DNA of 64,000 nt from Stygiobacter sp. (GTDB lineage Bacteria; Pseudomonadota; Alphaproteobacteria; Rhodospirillales; Magnetospirillaceae), in the NCBI GenBank assembly GCA_006218045.1, contig VBWB01000029.1, positions 1-64,000 of the forward strand, given 5' to 3'. The notes beneath the pieces were generated by a model that saw only the letters and a list, made by a program, of their open reading frames with translations, had not been told where the DNA came from and did not search any database. Positions within the stretch are counted from its first letter, which is position 1. Each line of letters opens with the position of its first letter. Positions 45,772 through 54,687 of this stretch are shown piece by piece. Made by a program: the position numbers and the translations under genes.

Positions 45772-46332
45772 CTAAAACTGATCCAGTTCCGTATCCCAAT
45801 ACAGGAAATCACCCCAGGATTGATGCAGGAAATTGGGGGGAAAGCTGCGTCCGTTTTCCTGAAGCAGGAAATTGCTGGGTTCCTTCGGCCAGTTCAGCAG
45901 CCGCATGCCGGCCTGGGCCACCAGCTTGTGCCCCTTCTTGACATTGCAGGGCGAGCAGGCGGCGACCACGTTGGTCCAAGTGGTGCGCCCGCCCAAGGCG
46001 CGCGGGATGACATGGTCGAAGGTCAGATCGTGGGTGGCGAAATCCTGACCGCAATACTGACAGGTGAAGCGATCGCGCAGAAAAACGTTGAAGCGGGTGA
46101 AGGCCGGGCGGTTGGGCGCCGGCACGTATTGCTTCAACGAAATCACGCTGGGCAGGCGCATGCGCGACGAGGGCGAGCGGATTTCGCGCTCGTATTCCGA
46201 CACCACGTTGACGCGATCGGAGACGACTGCCTTCACTGCCTCCTGCCACGACCACAGGGACAGCGGAAAATAGCTGAGCGGGCGGAAATCCGCGTTCAGC
46301 ACCAAGACAGGATAGCCTGAGCCTACACTCAA
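45772..46332 (-). CDS. HNH endonuclease
   Basis: About 186 residues. The N-terminal PVLVLNADFRPLSYFPLSLW and DRVNVVSEYEREIRSPS are conserved in stand-alone chromosomal HNH proteins. The HNH/zinc part has CQYCGQDFA, the catalytic LTFDHVIPRALGG, TTWTNVVAACSPCN. Its role is unknown, possibly DNA repair or processing. TTG 46332 is preceded by GGAGG (5 nt); the longer frame begins at TTG 46359 without a site. It is common in alphaproteobacteria. Confidence 0.88.
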   Translation of the reverse strand: MSVGSGYPVLVLNADFRPLSYFPLSLWSWQEAVKAVVSDRVNVVSEYEREIRSPSSRMRLPSVISLKQYVPAPNRPAFTRFNVFLRDRFTCQYCGQDFATHDLTFDHVIPRALGGRTTWTNVVAACSPCNVKKGHKLVAQAGMRLLNWPKEPSNFLLQENGRSFPPNFLHQSWGDFLYWDTELDQF

Positions 46333-46414
46333 TAGACCCTCCACCGGCAGCTGCCACAAGATAGAGGTTTTGCCGGACCAAATCCATCCCCGACCTGATG
46401 ACGACTTGGTGAAA

Positions 46415-47077
46415 CTATTGCGGCAACGGCAAGCCGAAAGCCTGACGCAGGAAGGCGGTGGCCAGGGCCAAGCCGGGGCCGTCGATGGAATGATCGAGAT
46501 CGGGGCGCAATTCGATCAGCACCGGAATGCCCACGGTCGCCAATACCCGTTCCGCCGTGGCCAGACTGGCCGGGTTGACCACCGGGTCGGCATCGCCATG
46601 CACCAGCAGCACGCGCGGACGTGACCGCACCTCATCGGCCAGGGTTTCGCCGGCGACCACCGCGCCGGAAAAGCCGACGATGCCGGCGCAGGTCTTGGCC
46701 CGGCGCGGCGCCACATGCAGCGCCATCATGGTGCCCTGGCTGAAGCCGATCACGGCCAGATCGCTGTCGTCGAGGCCATATTCGGCCAGTTTGGCGTCGA
46801 TGAAGGCGTCAAGCAGCGGGGCGGTAGCGCGGATACCCGCGGCCAGGGCCGGACCGGATCGATCCTGCAACGAAAACCATTGCCGCCCGAACGGGGCCAT
46901 GTCATAGGCGAAAGGGGCGTCGGGGGAGATAAAGACCGCATCGGGCAGCATGGGCGCCACATAGGGCACCAGCCCGAACAAATCGGCGCCATCCGCCCCC
47001 ACCCCGTGCAGCAGGATGACCACTTGGCGGGCAATGCCGCCCGAGACGGGCGGAGCGACATGGGCGTGCAGGGTCAT
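46415..47077 (-). CDS. Phospholipase/carboxylesterase (alpha/beta hydrolase)
   Basis: A 220-residue hydrolase: oxyanion region LLHGVGADGADLFGLVP, nucleophile elbow GFSQGTMMALH, Asp in LLVHGDADPVVN and His in PDLDHSIDGPGL complete the triad. It is like YpfH and acyl-protein thioesterase I-type enzymes, acting on carboxyl esters in the cytosol. ATG 47077 with AAGGAAG upstream. It is divergent from gluQRS. Confidence 0.92.
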   Translation of the reverse strand: MTLHAHVAPPVSGGIARQVVILLHGVGADGADLFGLVPYVAPMLPDAVFISPDAPFAYDMAPFGRQWFSLQDRSGPALAAGIRATAPLLDAFIDAKLAEYGLDDSDLAVIGFSQGTMMALHVAPRRAKTCAGIVGFSGAVVAGETLADEVRSRPRVLLVHGDADPVVNPASLATAERVLATVGIPVLIELRPDLDHSIDGPGLALATAFLRQAFGLPLPQ

Positions 47078-47131
47078 GATGCTTCCTTGGCAGGGATTCG
47101 CGCGAGTGATGATTATGGTATGATTACGGCC

Positions 47132-47992
47132 ATGAACCAAGCCTCCGTGATCACCCGCTTCGCCCCCAGTCCGACCGGATTCCTGCATCTGGGCCATGCT
47201 TTTTCCGCCTTGTTCGCCGAAAGCCGGGCGCGGGCGGCGGGCGGACGCTTCCTGCTGCGGTTGGAAGACATCGATACCACGCGCTGCCGGCCCGAATGGG
47301 CCGAGGCCATCCTCACCGATCTGCGCTGGTTGGGTCTGAACTGGGATGGCCCGGTGCGCCGGCAATCAGAGCATTTGGACGATTACCGACCGGCTCTGGA
47401 TCGCCTGGATCAACGCGGCCTGCTTTACCCGTGCTTTTGCACCCGGGCGGAGATCGCGGCGGAAATCGCCCGCTCGGGCCACGCTCCGCACGGCCCCGAC
47501 GGCGCGCTCTATCCGGGCACCTGCCGCAGCCTCGGGCCGCAGGAACGGCAAGACCGCCTGGCGGGCGGCCAGCCTTATGCCCTGCGCCTGGACATGCGGG
47601 CGGCCATTACCCAGGCCGGGCCGCTGAGCTGGCGCGACCTGGACGCCGGCCTCCAGACCGCGCGGCCGGACATCTTCGGCGACGTGGTGCTGGCGCGCAA
47701 GGACACCCCCACCAGCTATCATCTGGCGGTGGTGTGGGACGATGCCGTGCAGGGGATTACCCTGGTGACGCGTGGCAACGATCTGTTCGAGGCCAGCCAC
47801 GTGCACCGTTTGTTGCAGGCGCTGCTGGCCCTGCCGGTGCCCGATTATCACCATCATTGCTTGCGGACCGATGCCGAGGGTCGCCGTTACGCCAAGCGCG
47901 ACAAGGCGTTGACCATCGCCAGCCTGCGCCAAAGCGGCCTGCTTCCGGCACAGATACGGGAACTGGCCGGATTCATTCCGTTTGCGAGGTGA
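47132..47992 (+). CDS. gluQ: Glutamyl-queuosine tRNA(Asp) synthetase
   Basis: A 286-residue truncated GluRS paralogue without anticodon-binding domain, which glutamylates queuosine at position 34 of tRNA-Asp. The HIGH-like motif is PSPTGFLHLGHAFSA; zinc ligands lie in PCFCTRAEI and YPGTC; the KMSKS position is degenerate (YAKRDKAL), as usual for GluQ. ATG 47132 or 47120 are possible. Its 3' end overlaps the minus-strand small membrane gene by 20 bp. Confidence 0.95.
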   Translation: MNQASVITRFAPSPTGFLHLGHAFSALFAESRARAAGGRFLLRLEDIDTTRCRPEWAEAILTDLRWLGLNWDGPVRRQSEHLDDYRPALDRLDQRGLLYPCFCTRAEIAAEIARSGHAPHGPDGALYPGTCRSLGPQERQDRLAGGQPYALRLDMRAAITQAGPLSWRDLDAGLQTARPDIFGDVVLARKDTPTSYHLAVVWDDAVQGITLVTRGNDLFEASHVHRLLQALLALPVPDYHHHCLRTDAEGRRYAKRDKALTIASLRQSGLLPAQIRELAGFIPFAR

Positions 47993-48167
47993 AGTGAAGG
48001 GTGGTGATCAAACCCAGCCAGGTGGCCCCGGCCACCACCGCGCCCAGGACGACGATCCAATATTCGGTGCTGGGCACCTTGGCGATGACGCCAAGCGTCG
48101 CCATGACGGCGACACCGACGACGACGGTGATGATGGACGAAATGAAAAGCAGACTCTTGGCGTTCAT
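47973..48167 (-). CDS. Small two-helix membrane protein, 64 aa
   Basis: Two hydrophobic segments (LLFISSIITVVVGVAVMATLG and WIVVLGAVVAGATWLGLI) separated by a short loop. GGGAGG precedes the ATG at good spacing, supporting a real gene. No family recognised. It converges on gluQ. Confidence 0.65.
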   Translation of the reverse strand: MNAKSLLFISSIITVVVGVAVMATLGVIAKVPSTEYWIVVLGAVVAGATWLGLITTLHFTSQTE

Positions 48168-48271
48168 TCTTGCCTCCCCTTATATGCGGCAAGTCTACAT
48201 TAAAAGACGCCCTCTTGCATCAGCCCAACCGCTTGCGTCAGCATGGCGGCCCCGCTTTTTAGGATAGAGCC

Positions 48272-48880
48272 ATGACCGAGGAAGATCCGACCCAGCGCCA
48301 CAAGGACAAGATGGCCAAGAAAAAGGCCAGCCGCGACAAGCTGATGGCGAAGAAGCAGGGCGAGAAGGGTCTGCTGATCGTCCATACCGGCGCCGGCAAG
48401 GGCAAGTCCAGCGCCGCTTTCGGCATGGCCATCCGCTGCGTCGGCCACGGCTTCAAGGTTGGCATCGTCCAGTTCATCAAGGGCGCCTGGGACACCGCCG
48501 AACGCCGGGTGCTGGAAGGTTTCCCCGATCTGGTCACCTTCAAGGCCATGGGCGAGGGCTTCACCTGGGAAACCCAGGACCGCGAACGCGACATCGCCGC
48601 CGCCGCCCGCGCCTGGGAGGTGGCGCGCGAGATGCTGGAAGACGACGGCATCCGCATGGTCATCCTGGACGAGATCAATATCGCCTTGCGCTATGATTAT
48701 TTGGCCCTTGATCCGGTCCTGGCCGCCATCACTGCAAGGCCCGAGGGCCAGCACGTGGTGATGACCGGGCGCAACGCCCTGCCGCCGGTGATCGAAGCGG
48801 CCGATCTGGTCACCGAGATGACCCTGGTCAAACACCCGTTCCGGTCCGGCATCAAAGCCCAGCCCGGGGTCGAGTTCTGA
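48272..48880 (+). CDS. cobO: Cob(I)yrinic acid a,c-diamide adenosyltransferase
   Basis: A 202-residue CobA/CobO/BtuR enzyme transferring the adenosyl group of ATP to cobalt(I) corrinoid. The P-loop is HTGAGKGKSSAAFG; ILDEINIAL is the Walker B-like part, and TGRNALPPVIEAADLVTEM with KHPFRSGIKAQPGVEF at the end is diagnostic. A basic N-terminal stretch (KDKMAKKKASRDKLMAKK) is typical. It opens the cobalamin cluster; no B12 riboswitch is visible in the 104 bp upstream. Confidence 0.96.
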   Translation: MTEEDPTQRHKDKMAKKKASRDKLMAKKQGEKGLLIVHTGAGKGKSSAAFGMAIRCVGHGFKVGIVQFIKGAWDTAERRVLEGFPDLVTFKAMGEGFTWETQDRERDIAAAARAWEVAREMLEDDGIRMVILDEINIALRYDYLALDPVLAAITARPEGQHVVMTGRNALPPVIEAADLVTEMTLVKHPFRSGIKAQPGVEF

Positions 48881-48896
48881 AAGAGGGAGGATGGTC

Positions 48897-49604
48897 ATGC
48901 TGTCGCGTCTGATCTCCGTGCTGGTGGTGCTGTTGACCGCTTTGCCGATGGTTCTGTCGAGTACCGCGCCGGCTGGGGCCGATGCCGTCACCGACCAGAC
49001 CATGCTGGTGGCCAAGGCCGCCAATACGGTGGAGCGCCTGCGCCGTGACACTGGCCTGCAACGCGACCTGGAAAACCGCCTGAGCCGGGCCCGCGCCGTG
49101 CTCATCGTCCCCGATCTGGTCAAGGGCGGTTTCATTTTGGGAGCGGAATGGGGAACCGGCGTGCTGCTGACCCGCGACGCCACCGGCCAGTGGTCGGGAC
49201 CGGCCTTCTATTCGGTCGCCTCGGGCTCGGTCGGCTTGCAGCTGGGGGTACAGGACGCCGAGGCCATCTTCGTCATCATGAGTGATGCCGGCTTGCGCGC
49301 GATCATGGAAAACCGCTTCAAGGCCGGCGCCGATGCCGGCATCGCCGTCGCCCATGTGGGGGCGGGGGCGGAAGCGTCCACCACCAGCAATACCGGTGCC
49401 GACATCTACGCCTTCAACAAGGCCATGGGCGCCTATGGCGGCGCCAGCCTGGAAGGATCGGGCATCCTGCCCCGGCATTCGTGGAACGCCGCCTATTACG
49501 GCGGCAACCCGACGCCCGAGGACATCGTCATCGCCCGCCGCCTCGACAGCCCTCAAGCCGCCCGCCCCCAAATCGCCCGTCTGCGTGATGTCCTTGGCCG
49601 CTGA
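48897..49604 (+). CDS. SYLF/YSC84-domain lipid-binding protein, exported
   Basis: A 235-residue protein with a signal peptide (MLSRLISVLVVLLTALPMVL) and a SYLF domain: SRARAVLIVPDLVKGGFILGAEWGTGVLL, SVGLQLGVQDAEAIFVIM and ADIYAFNKAMGAYGG. SYLF domains bind phosphoinositides or other lipids. ATG 48897 has GGGAGG 6 nt upstream. It lies 16 bp after cobO and overlaps the cobQ start by 17 bp. The tie to cobalamin synthesis is unclear. Confidence 0.88.
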   Translation: MLSRLISVLVVLLTALPMVLSSTAPAGADAVTDQTMLVAKAANTVERLRRDTGLQRDLENRLSRARAVLIVPDLVKGGFILGAEWGTGVLLTRDATGQWSGPAFYSVASGSVGLQLGVQDAEAIFVIMSDAGLRAIMENRFKAGADAGIAVAHVGAGAEASTTSNTGADIYAFNKAMGAYGGASLEGSGILPRHSWNAAYYGGNPTPEDIVIARRLDSPQAARPQIARLRDVLGR

Positions 49605-51072
49605 CCGTCGCTTCGCCGCCCTGATGTTTCAGGGCACCGGCTCCGACGTCGGCAAGTCGCTGATGGTCGCAGGCCTCGCCCGCGCGCTGACCTTGCGCGG
49701 GCTGAAGATCCGCCCGTTCAAGCCGCAGAACATGTCCAACAACGCCGCCGTGACCGCCGATGGCGGCGAGATCGGTCGGGCTCAGGCCTTGCAGGCCCGC
49801 GCCTGCTTCATCCCCCCCAGCCGCCACATGAACCCGGTGCTGTTGAAGCCGCAAAGCGAGACCGGCGCCCAGGTGGTGGTGCAAGGTCAGGTGCTGACCA
49901 CTGCCGGGGCGCGCGATTATTACCGCCTGAAGCCCAGCCTGCTGCCCAAGGTGCTGGAAAGCTTCGCCCTCATCGGCGTTGGCGCCGACATGGTGCTGGT
50001 GGAAGGCGCCGGTAGCGCGGCGGAAGTGAATTTGCGCGCAGCCGACATCGCCAATATGGGCTTTGCCGAGGCGGCTGACCTGCCCGTCATCCTGGTCGCC
50101 GATATCGATCGCGGCGGTGTCATCGCCAGCATCGTCGGCACCTGGATCATCCTGCCGGCGCAGGAACGCGCCCGCATCAAGGGCTATGTCATCAACAAGT
50201 TCAGGGGCGATGCGTCCTTGTTCTCCCCGGCCATCGACTTCATCCGCGACCAGACCGGCCTGCCGTGCCTGGGGGTGGTGCCGTTCTTCGCCGAGGCAGG
50301 GCTGTTGCCGCCGGAAGATTCGGCCTCATTGCGCAACCAAAACAAGGATGGAATCCTCAAGATCGTCCTCCCGCAACTGCCGCGCATCGCCAATTTCGAC
50401 GATTTCGATCCGCTGGCGGCGGAGACGGATGTGGATGTGCGCTTCATCCCCCCCGGCCAAGCCTTGCCCGGTGATGCCGACCTGATCATTCTGCCCGGCT
50501 CCAAATCCACCATCGGCGATCTGGATTTCCTGCGCGCCCAGGGCTGGGATGTGGATATTCACGCCCATATCCGCCGCGGTGGCACGGTGTTGGGCATCTG
50601 CGCCGGCTTTCAGATGCTGGGGCTCTCGGTCAGCGACCCCTTGGGCGTCGAAGGCCCGGCGGGGGGGCGGGCCGAGGGCCTGGGCTGGCTGGTGGTGGAC
50701 ACCGAAATGGCTGGCGACAAGGTGTTGACCCTGATCGAGGGCCATGATGCCCAGGGCCTGCCGGTGCGCGGCTATGAAATGCATATGGGCCGCACTGTGG
50801 GCGCCGATTGTGCCCGCCCATTCCTGACCTTGGCCGGCCAGCCCGACGGCGCCATCAGCGCCGATGGCCGGATCATGGGCTGTTATCTGCACGGCTTGTT
50901 CGCCTCCGATGCCTTCCGCGCCGGTTTCCTGGCACGCTTGCGCCCCGGACGCGGCGCCGGCATCGCCTATGACGCCCAAGTCGACGCGGTGCTGGACAAG
51001 TTGGCCGCTCATCTGGCCGCCCATATGGATTTGGATCAACTGCTCAGACTTGCAGCCACCACACCAGGATAA
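49588..51072 (+). CDS. cobQ: Cobyric acid synthase
   Basis: A 494-residue amidotransferase amidating four carboxyls of adenosylcobyrinate a,c-diamide with glutamine. The N-terminal MinD-like domain has FQGTGSDVGKSL and PFKPQNMSNNAAVT; the C-terminal glutaminase-type domain has nucleophile Cys in GICAGFQMLG and late His in GCYLHGLF. ATG 49588 lies 17 bp inside the SYLF gene. Its 3' end overlaps the opposite-strand cbiB by 29 bp. Confidence 0.97.
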   Translation: MSLAADRRFAALMFQGTGSDVGKSLMVAGLARALTLRGLKIRPFKPQNMSNNAAVTADGGEIGRAQALQARACFIPPSRHMNPVLLKPQSETGAQVVVQGQVLTTAGARDYYRLKPSLLPKVLESFALIGVGADMVLVEGAGSAAEVNLRAADIANMGFAEAADLPVILVADIDRGGVIASIVGTWIILPAQERARIKGYVINKFRGDASLFSPAIDFIRDQTGLPCLGVVPFFAEAGLLPPEDSASLRNQNKDGILKIVLPQLPRIANFDDFDPLAAETDVDVRFIPPGQALPGDADLIILPGSKSTIGDLDFLRAQGWDVDIHAHIRRGGTVLGICAGFQMLGLSVSDPLGVEGPAGGRAEGLGWLVVDTEMAGDKVLTLIEGHDAQGLPVRGYEMHMGRTVGADCARPFLTLAGQPDGAISADGRIMGCYLHGLFASDAFRAGFLARLRPGRGAGIAYDAQVDAVLDKLAAHLAAHMDLDQLLRLAATTPG

Positions 51073-52069
51073 CCAGACCGGCATCCATCAGGCAGGCGGC
51101 GGAAAACAGGTGCAGCGCCCGGTCGATATCGGTGAAGGCGGCGCGCGCCCGGCCTTTGCCGATCCATTTTTCATCCACCACCAGGCCGGGATATTTGCGC
51201 GGCCCGCCCAGGGCCAGACCGAGGGCGCCGGCCATGGCCGCCTCGGGCCAGCCGGAATTGGGGGATTTGTGGTGGCGGGCATCACGAAACATGGTGGTGA
51301 CGGCGCGAAACGGATTGCCGCGTGCCGCCACCAATGCCGCCAAGGCGATGATCAGCCCGGCCAGCCGCGCCGGGATCAGATTAAGGACATCGTCCAGCCG
51401 GGCCGAGGCCCAGCCGAAGGCCCGGTATTTTTCGTTTCGATAGCCGACCATGCTGTCCAGGGTATTGACGGTCTTGTAGACCAGGATGCCGGGCAGGCCG
51501 AACAGCACGTACCAGAACACCGGGGCGACCACCGCGTCGGAAAAATTCTCGGCCAGGGATTCGATGGCGGCGCGGCAGACGCCGTGTTCATCCAGGCTTT
51601 GCGGATCGCGTCCGACGATGCGCGACACGGCGTAGCGCCCGGCCTCCAACCCTTTGTGCTGAAGGGCGCGGGCGACGTCGTCCACATGCTCGAACAGGCC
51701 GCGCTGGGCTAGAAGTGTGGCGACGACGAAGACCTCGATGATCCAGGCATGGGGGAGGATTCGGGCGATAAAGGAAACCACCGCACCGATCAGCGCCGCT
51801 AGGCTCACCAGCAGGACGACCATGACGACACCACGGCGTCGGCGTTCGGCCTGGCTCCGTTCGGGCTTGTTCAGGCGGCGGTCCAAAGCAGCGATGGCGC
51901 GACCGATCATCACCACCGGATGCGGAATCAGGCGGAACAGCCAGGACATCTCGCCCAGCACGGCATCCAACCCCAGGGCGAGGAACAGCAGGAACAAGCC
52001 GTCGGGGGCGTGGCCGAATTGCGTGAACAACGGCAGCATGGCCCGCACCATAGCGAAGTCATGAAACAC
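51044..52069 (-). CDS. cbiB: Adenosylcobinamide-phosphate synthase
   Basis: A 341-residue integral membrane enzyme that attaches the aminopropanol arm to adenosylcobyric acid. Motifs: RLIPHPVVMIGRAIAALDRRLN, VCRAAIESLAENFSDAVVAPVFW and TLDSMVGYRNEKYRAFGWASARLDDV are diagnostic for CbiB/CobD. Several hydrophobic helices. Orientation is opposite to the rest of the cluster. The start is uncertain among ATGs at 52069, 52048 and 52039. Confidence 0.95.
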   Translation of the reverse strand: MFHDFAMVRAMLPLFTQFGHAPDGLFLLFLALGLDAVLGEMSWLFRLIPHPVVMIGRAIAALDRRLNKPERSQAERRRRGVVMVVLLVSLAALIGAVVSFIARILPHAWIIEVFVVATLLAQRGLFEHVDDVARALQHKGLEAGRYAVSRIVGRDPQSLDEHGVCRAAIESLAENFSDAVVAPVFWYVLFGLPGILVYKTVNTLDSMVGYRNEKYRAFGWASARLDDVLNLIPARLAGLIIALAALVAARGNPFRAVTTMFRDARHHKSPNSGWPEAAMAGALGLALGGPRKYPGLVVDEKWIGKGRARAAFTDIDRALHLFSAACLMDAGLVILVWWLQV

Positions 52070-52170
52070 TTACAAATCGTCAGCGTTGTGCCTATAGTCC
52101 GCCTCGCCCGGCCGGAGGCACGGACCAGCCGGACCATCAGGGAAAACCGCTCGAAGGCAAGGACCAAGCG

Positions 52171-53163
52171 ATGAGTGACAAGATCGGTGTGATGATTTGC
52201 GGCCATGGCAGCCGCGACGTGGAAGCCACCCGGGAATTCGATTCCCTGGCCGGCCATTTGCGCCGGCGCCTGCCGCAATATCCGGTGGAATCCGGCTATC
52301 TGGAATTCGCCCGCCCGATCATCAAGGACGGCCTGGAGGCGTTGAAGGCCCAGGGCGTCAACCATGTCTTGGCCGTGCCCGGCATGCTGTTCGCCGCCGG
52401 CCATGTCAAAAACGACCTGCCGTGGGAAATCAATTCCTTCGCCGCCGACAATCCGGGACTCAAGGTGCAGTTCGGGCGTGAACTGGCCATCGACCCCAAG
52501 ATGCTGGCCGCCGCCGCCGCCCGCATCGAGGAAGCGCTTGCCGCCGCCACCGGCGCGGTCGAGCGCAAGGACACCTTGTTGCTGGTGGTCGGGCGCGGCA
52601 CCAACGACCCCGACGCCAATTCCAACGTCGCCAAGGTGGCGCGCATGCTGTGGGAAGGCATGGGCTTCGGCTGGGCCGAGGTGGCTTTTTCCGGCGTCGC
52701 TTTTCCGCTGGTCAATCAGGCGTTGGAACGGGTGGTCCGCTTGGGCTATGCCCGTATCGTCGTCTTCCCCTATTTCCTGTTCACCGGCATCCTGGTCAAG
52801 CGCATCTATCAATGGGCGGACGAGGCCCAGGCGGCAAATCCATCCGTCCAGATCGTCACTGCCCCCTACCTCAACGACCATCCGCTGGTCATCGACAGCT
52901 TCGTCGAGCGGGTCGAGGAAATCCTGGCCGGCCAGACCCACATGAACTGCACCCTCTGCAAGTACCGCGCCCAGGTGGTGGGCTATGAGGGTCAGGTCGG
53001 CGCCGTCCAGGCCGGCCATCACCACCATGTGCGCGGCATCGGCACCGATGATGATGATGATGATGATCATAGCCATGGGCATCATCACGGGCACCACCAT
53101 GACCACCACCACCATGATCATGATCACCATGCCCACCCGCATCCGCACGATCACGACCACTGA
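52171..53163 (+). CDS. cbiX: Sirohydrochlorin cobaltochelatase CbiX, long form with His/Asp-rich tail
   Basis: A 330-residue chelatase inserting Co2+ into sirohydrochlorin early in the oxygen-independent route. The two-domain core starts ICGHGSRDVEA and contains VVGRGTNDPDANSN and FPYFLFTGILVKRI. MNCTLCKYR near residue 250 holds cysteines resembling the Fe-S site of CbiX proteins. From about 282 the tail is GHHHHVRGIG, a run of seven Asp, and then long His/Asp stretches, likely a cobalt reservoir. It leads the operon running to 62572. The divergent gap to cbiB (101 bp) shows no B12 riboswitch. Confidence 0.95.
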   Translation: MSDKIGVMICGHGSRDVEATREFDSLAGHLRRRLPQYPVESGYLEFARPIIKDGLEALKAQGVNHVLAVPGMLFAAGHVKNDLPWEINSFAADNPGLKVQFGRELAIDPKMLAAAAARIEEALAAATGAVERKDTLLLVVGRGTNDPDANSNVAKVARMLWEGMGFGWAEVAFSGVAFPLVNQALERVVRLGYARIVVFPYFLFTGILVKRIYQWADEAQAANPSVQIVTAPYLNDHPLVIDSFVERVEEILAGQTHMNCTLCKYRAQVVGYEGQVGAVQAGHHHHVRGIGTDDDDDDDHSHGHHHGHHHDHHHHDHDHHAHPHPHDHDH

Positions 53164-53172
53164 GGCATTGTC

Positions 53173-54687
53173 ATGCTGACCGACGCCCCGGTCTTCGACG
53201 CCTATGTCATGGTGGATTGGAGCGCTGAATCACGCCCCAAGACCGGGGCCGACAGTATCTGGATCGCGGTGCTGGAAAGCGGCAAGGCGGAGCGGCTGGA
53301 AAACCCGGCCACCCGCGACGCCGCCGTCGCCGTGCTGGCCGATATCCTGTCGGATTTGGCAGCGCGCGGCCTGCACGTTTTGGCCGGCTTCGATTTCGCC
53401 CTCGGCCTGCCGCGCGGGTCGCTGGCGCGTCTGGGCCTCAAGAACTGGCGCGATCTGTGGCGCTATCTGGGGCCGCTGGTGGACGACCGCACCGACAATG
53501 CCAACAACCGCTTTGCCGCCGCTGCCCAGCTCAACCAAAGCCTGGGCGGTGGACCCGGCCCGTTCTGGGGCTGTCCGGCCAGCGCCGCCGGGCCGCATCT
53601 GGCCCCCACCAAGGGCGATTTGGTCGGTCTGCCGGAACGCCGTTTGGCGGAACAACGTCTGCCCACGACCAAATCGGTGTGGCAGTTGTTTTATAACGGC
53701 AGCGTCGGCGGTCAGTCGCTGACCGGCATGGTCCGGCTGGAACAATTGCGCCGCCATCCCTGGCTGGCCCATATCACCCGCGTGTGGCCGTTCGAGACCG
53801 GCTTGAAGCCAGTGGCCAAAAACTCCGACTGGCGCATCCTGATGGCGGAAGTTTATCCGTCGCTGCGGGCGGTCAATCCTGCCCCCGGTCAGGTCAAGGA
53901 TCAGGCCCAGGTGATCGCCCTGGCCCGCCATTTCGCCCATCTCGACCACGAGGGCCGGCTGGCCGCATTGTTCGGCGGCGATGACCGCCTGAACCCAGAG
54001 GAACGTTTAACCATCGAAACAGAGGAAGGCTGGATCTTGGGGGCCTCCGATCCGCAAAAAATCGACATCCACGACTGGATCAAGGATCCGGACGAAATCT
54101 ATCGCCGGTCGTTCGCCACCATCGCCGGTGAAGCCGATCTGGAAAGCCTGCCCGACGATCTGCGCGACATCGCCACCCGCATCGTCCATGCCTGCGGGAT
54201 GACCGACATCGTCGCCGATCTGGCTTTTTCCCCCGGTGCCGGCACCGCCGGCACCCGGGCCCTGGCCAAGGGTGCGCCCATCCTGGTGGATGCGGAAATG
54301 GTGTCGCACGGCATCATCCGCCGCCGCCTGCCCAAGGCCAACACGGTGCTCTGCACCCTCAACGACCCAGCGGTGCCGGCCACCGCCAAGGCGCTGGGCA
54401 CCACCCGTTCGGCCATGGCGGTGGATTTGTGGCTGCCGCACCTGGACGGCGCCGTCATCGCCATCGGCAATGCGCCCACCGCCTTGTTCCGCCTGCTCGA
54501 ACTGATCGAGCAAGGGGCGCCGCGCCCGGCTTTGGTGCTGGGCTTCGCCGTCGGCTTCGTCGGTGCCGCCGAAAGCAAGGAGGCGCTGATCCAGTCGGGC
54601 CTGCCGTTCATCGCCTTGCGCGGGCGTCGCGGCGGCTCGGCCATGGCCGCCGCTGCGGTCAACGCCCTGGCCGGAGGCTTGGCATGA
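53173..54687 (+). CDS. cobH: Precorrin-8X methylmutase (CobH/CbiC) fused to an N-terminal domain of unknown function
   Basis: A 504-residue protein. Residues about 305-504 are a complete CobH/CbiC: DEIYRRSFATI, TRIVHACGM, FSPGAG, catalytic His in EMVSHGI, and GFVGAAESKEAL; it moves the C11 methyl to C12. The first 300 residues are extra. They start with YVMVDWSAESRPKTGADSIW and have AGFDFALGLPRGSLA, a pattern like RNase H-fold DUF429 proteins, then HITRVWPFETGL and EVYPSLR. Most CobH proteins are about 210 residues. The domain's role is unknown. Its stop overlaps cobL (ATGA). Confidence 0.9.
   Translation: MLTDAPVFDAYVMVDWSAESRPKTGADSIWIAVLESGKAERLENPATRDAAVAVLADILSDLAARGLHVLAGFDFALGLPRGSLARLGLKNWRDLWRYLGPLVDDRTDNANNRFAAAAQLNQSLGGGPGPFWGCPASAAGPHLAPTKGDLVGLPERRLAEQRLPTTKSVWQLFYNGSVGGQSLTGMVRLEQLRRHPWLAHITRVWPFETGLKPVAKNSDWRILMAEVYPSLRAVNPAPGQVKDQAQVIALARHFAHLDHEGRLAALFGGDDRLNPEERLTIETEEGWILGASDPQKIDIHDWIKDPDEIYRRSFATIAGEADLESLPDDLRDIATRIVHACGMTDIVADLAFSPGAGTAGTRALAKGAPILVDAEMVSHGIIRRRLPKANTVLCTLNDPAVPATAKALGTTRSAMAVDLWLPHLDGAVIAIGNAPTALFRLLELIEQGAPRPALVLGFAVGFVGAAESKEALIQSGLPFIALRGRRGGSAMAAAAVNALAGGLA

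Noticed and set aside
48168-48271. Cobalamin riboswitch before cobO
   Set aside because: No B12-box-like segment or the expected multi-stem core is visible in this 104-bp gap.
52070-52170. Cobalamin riboswitch before cbiX
   Set aside because: The region is only 101 bp and has no recognisable B12 box; GC-rich bits near 52110-52140 do not form the conserved core.
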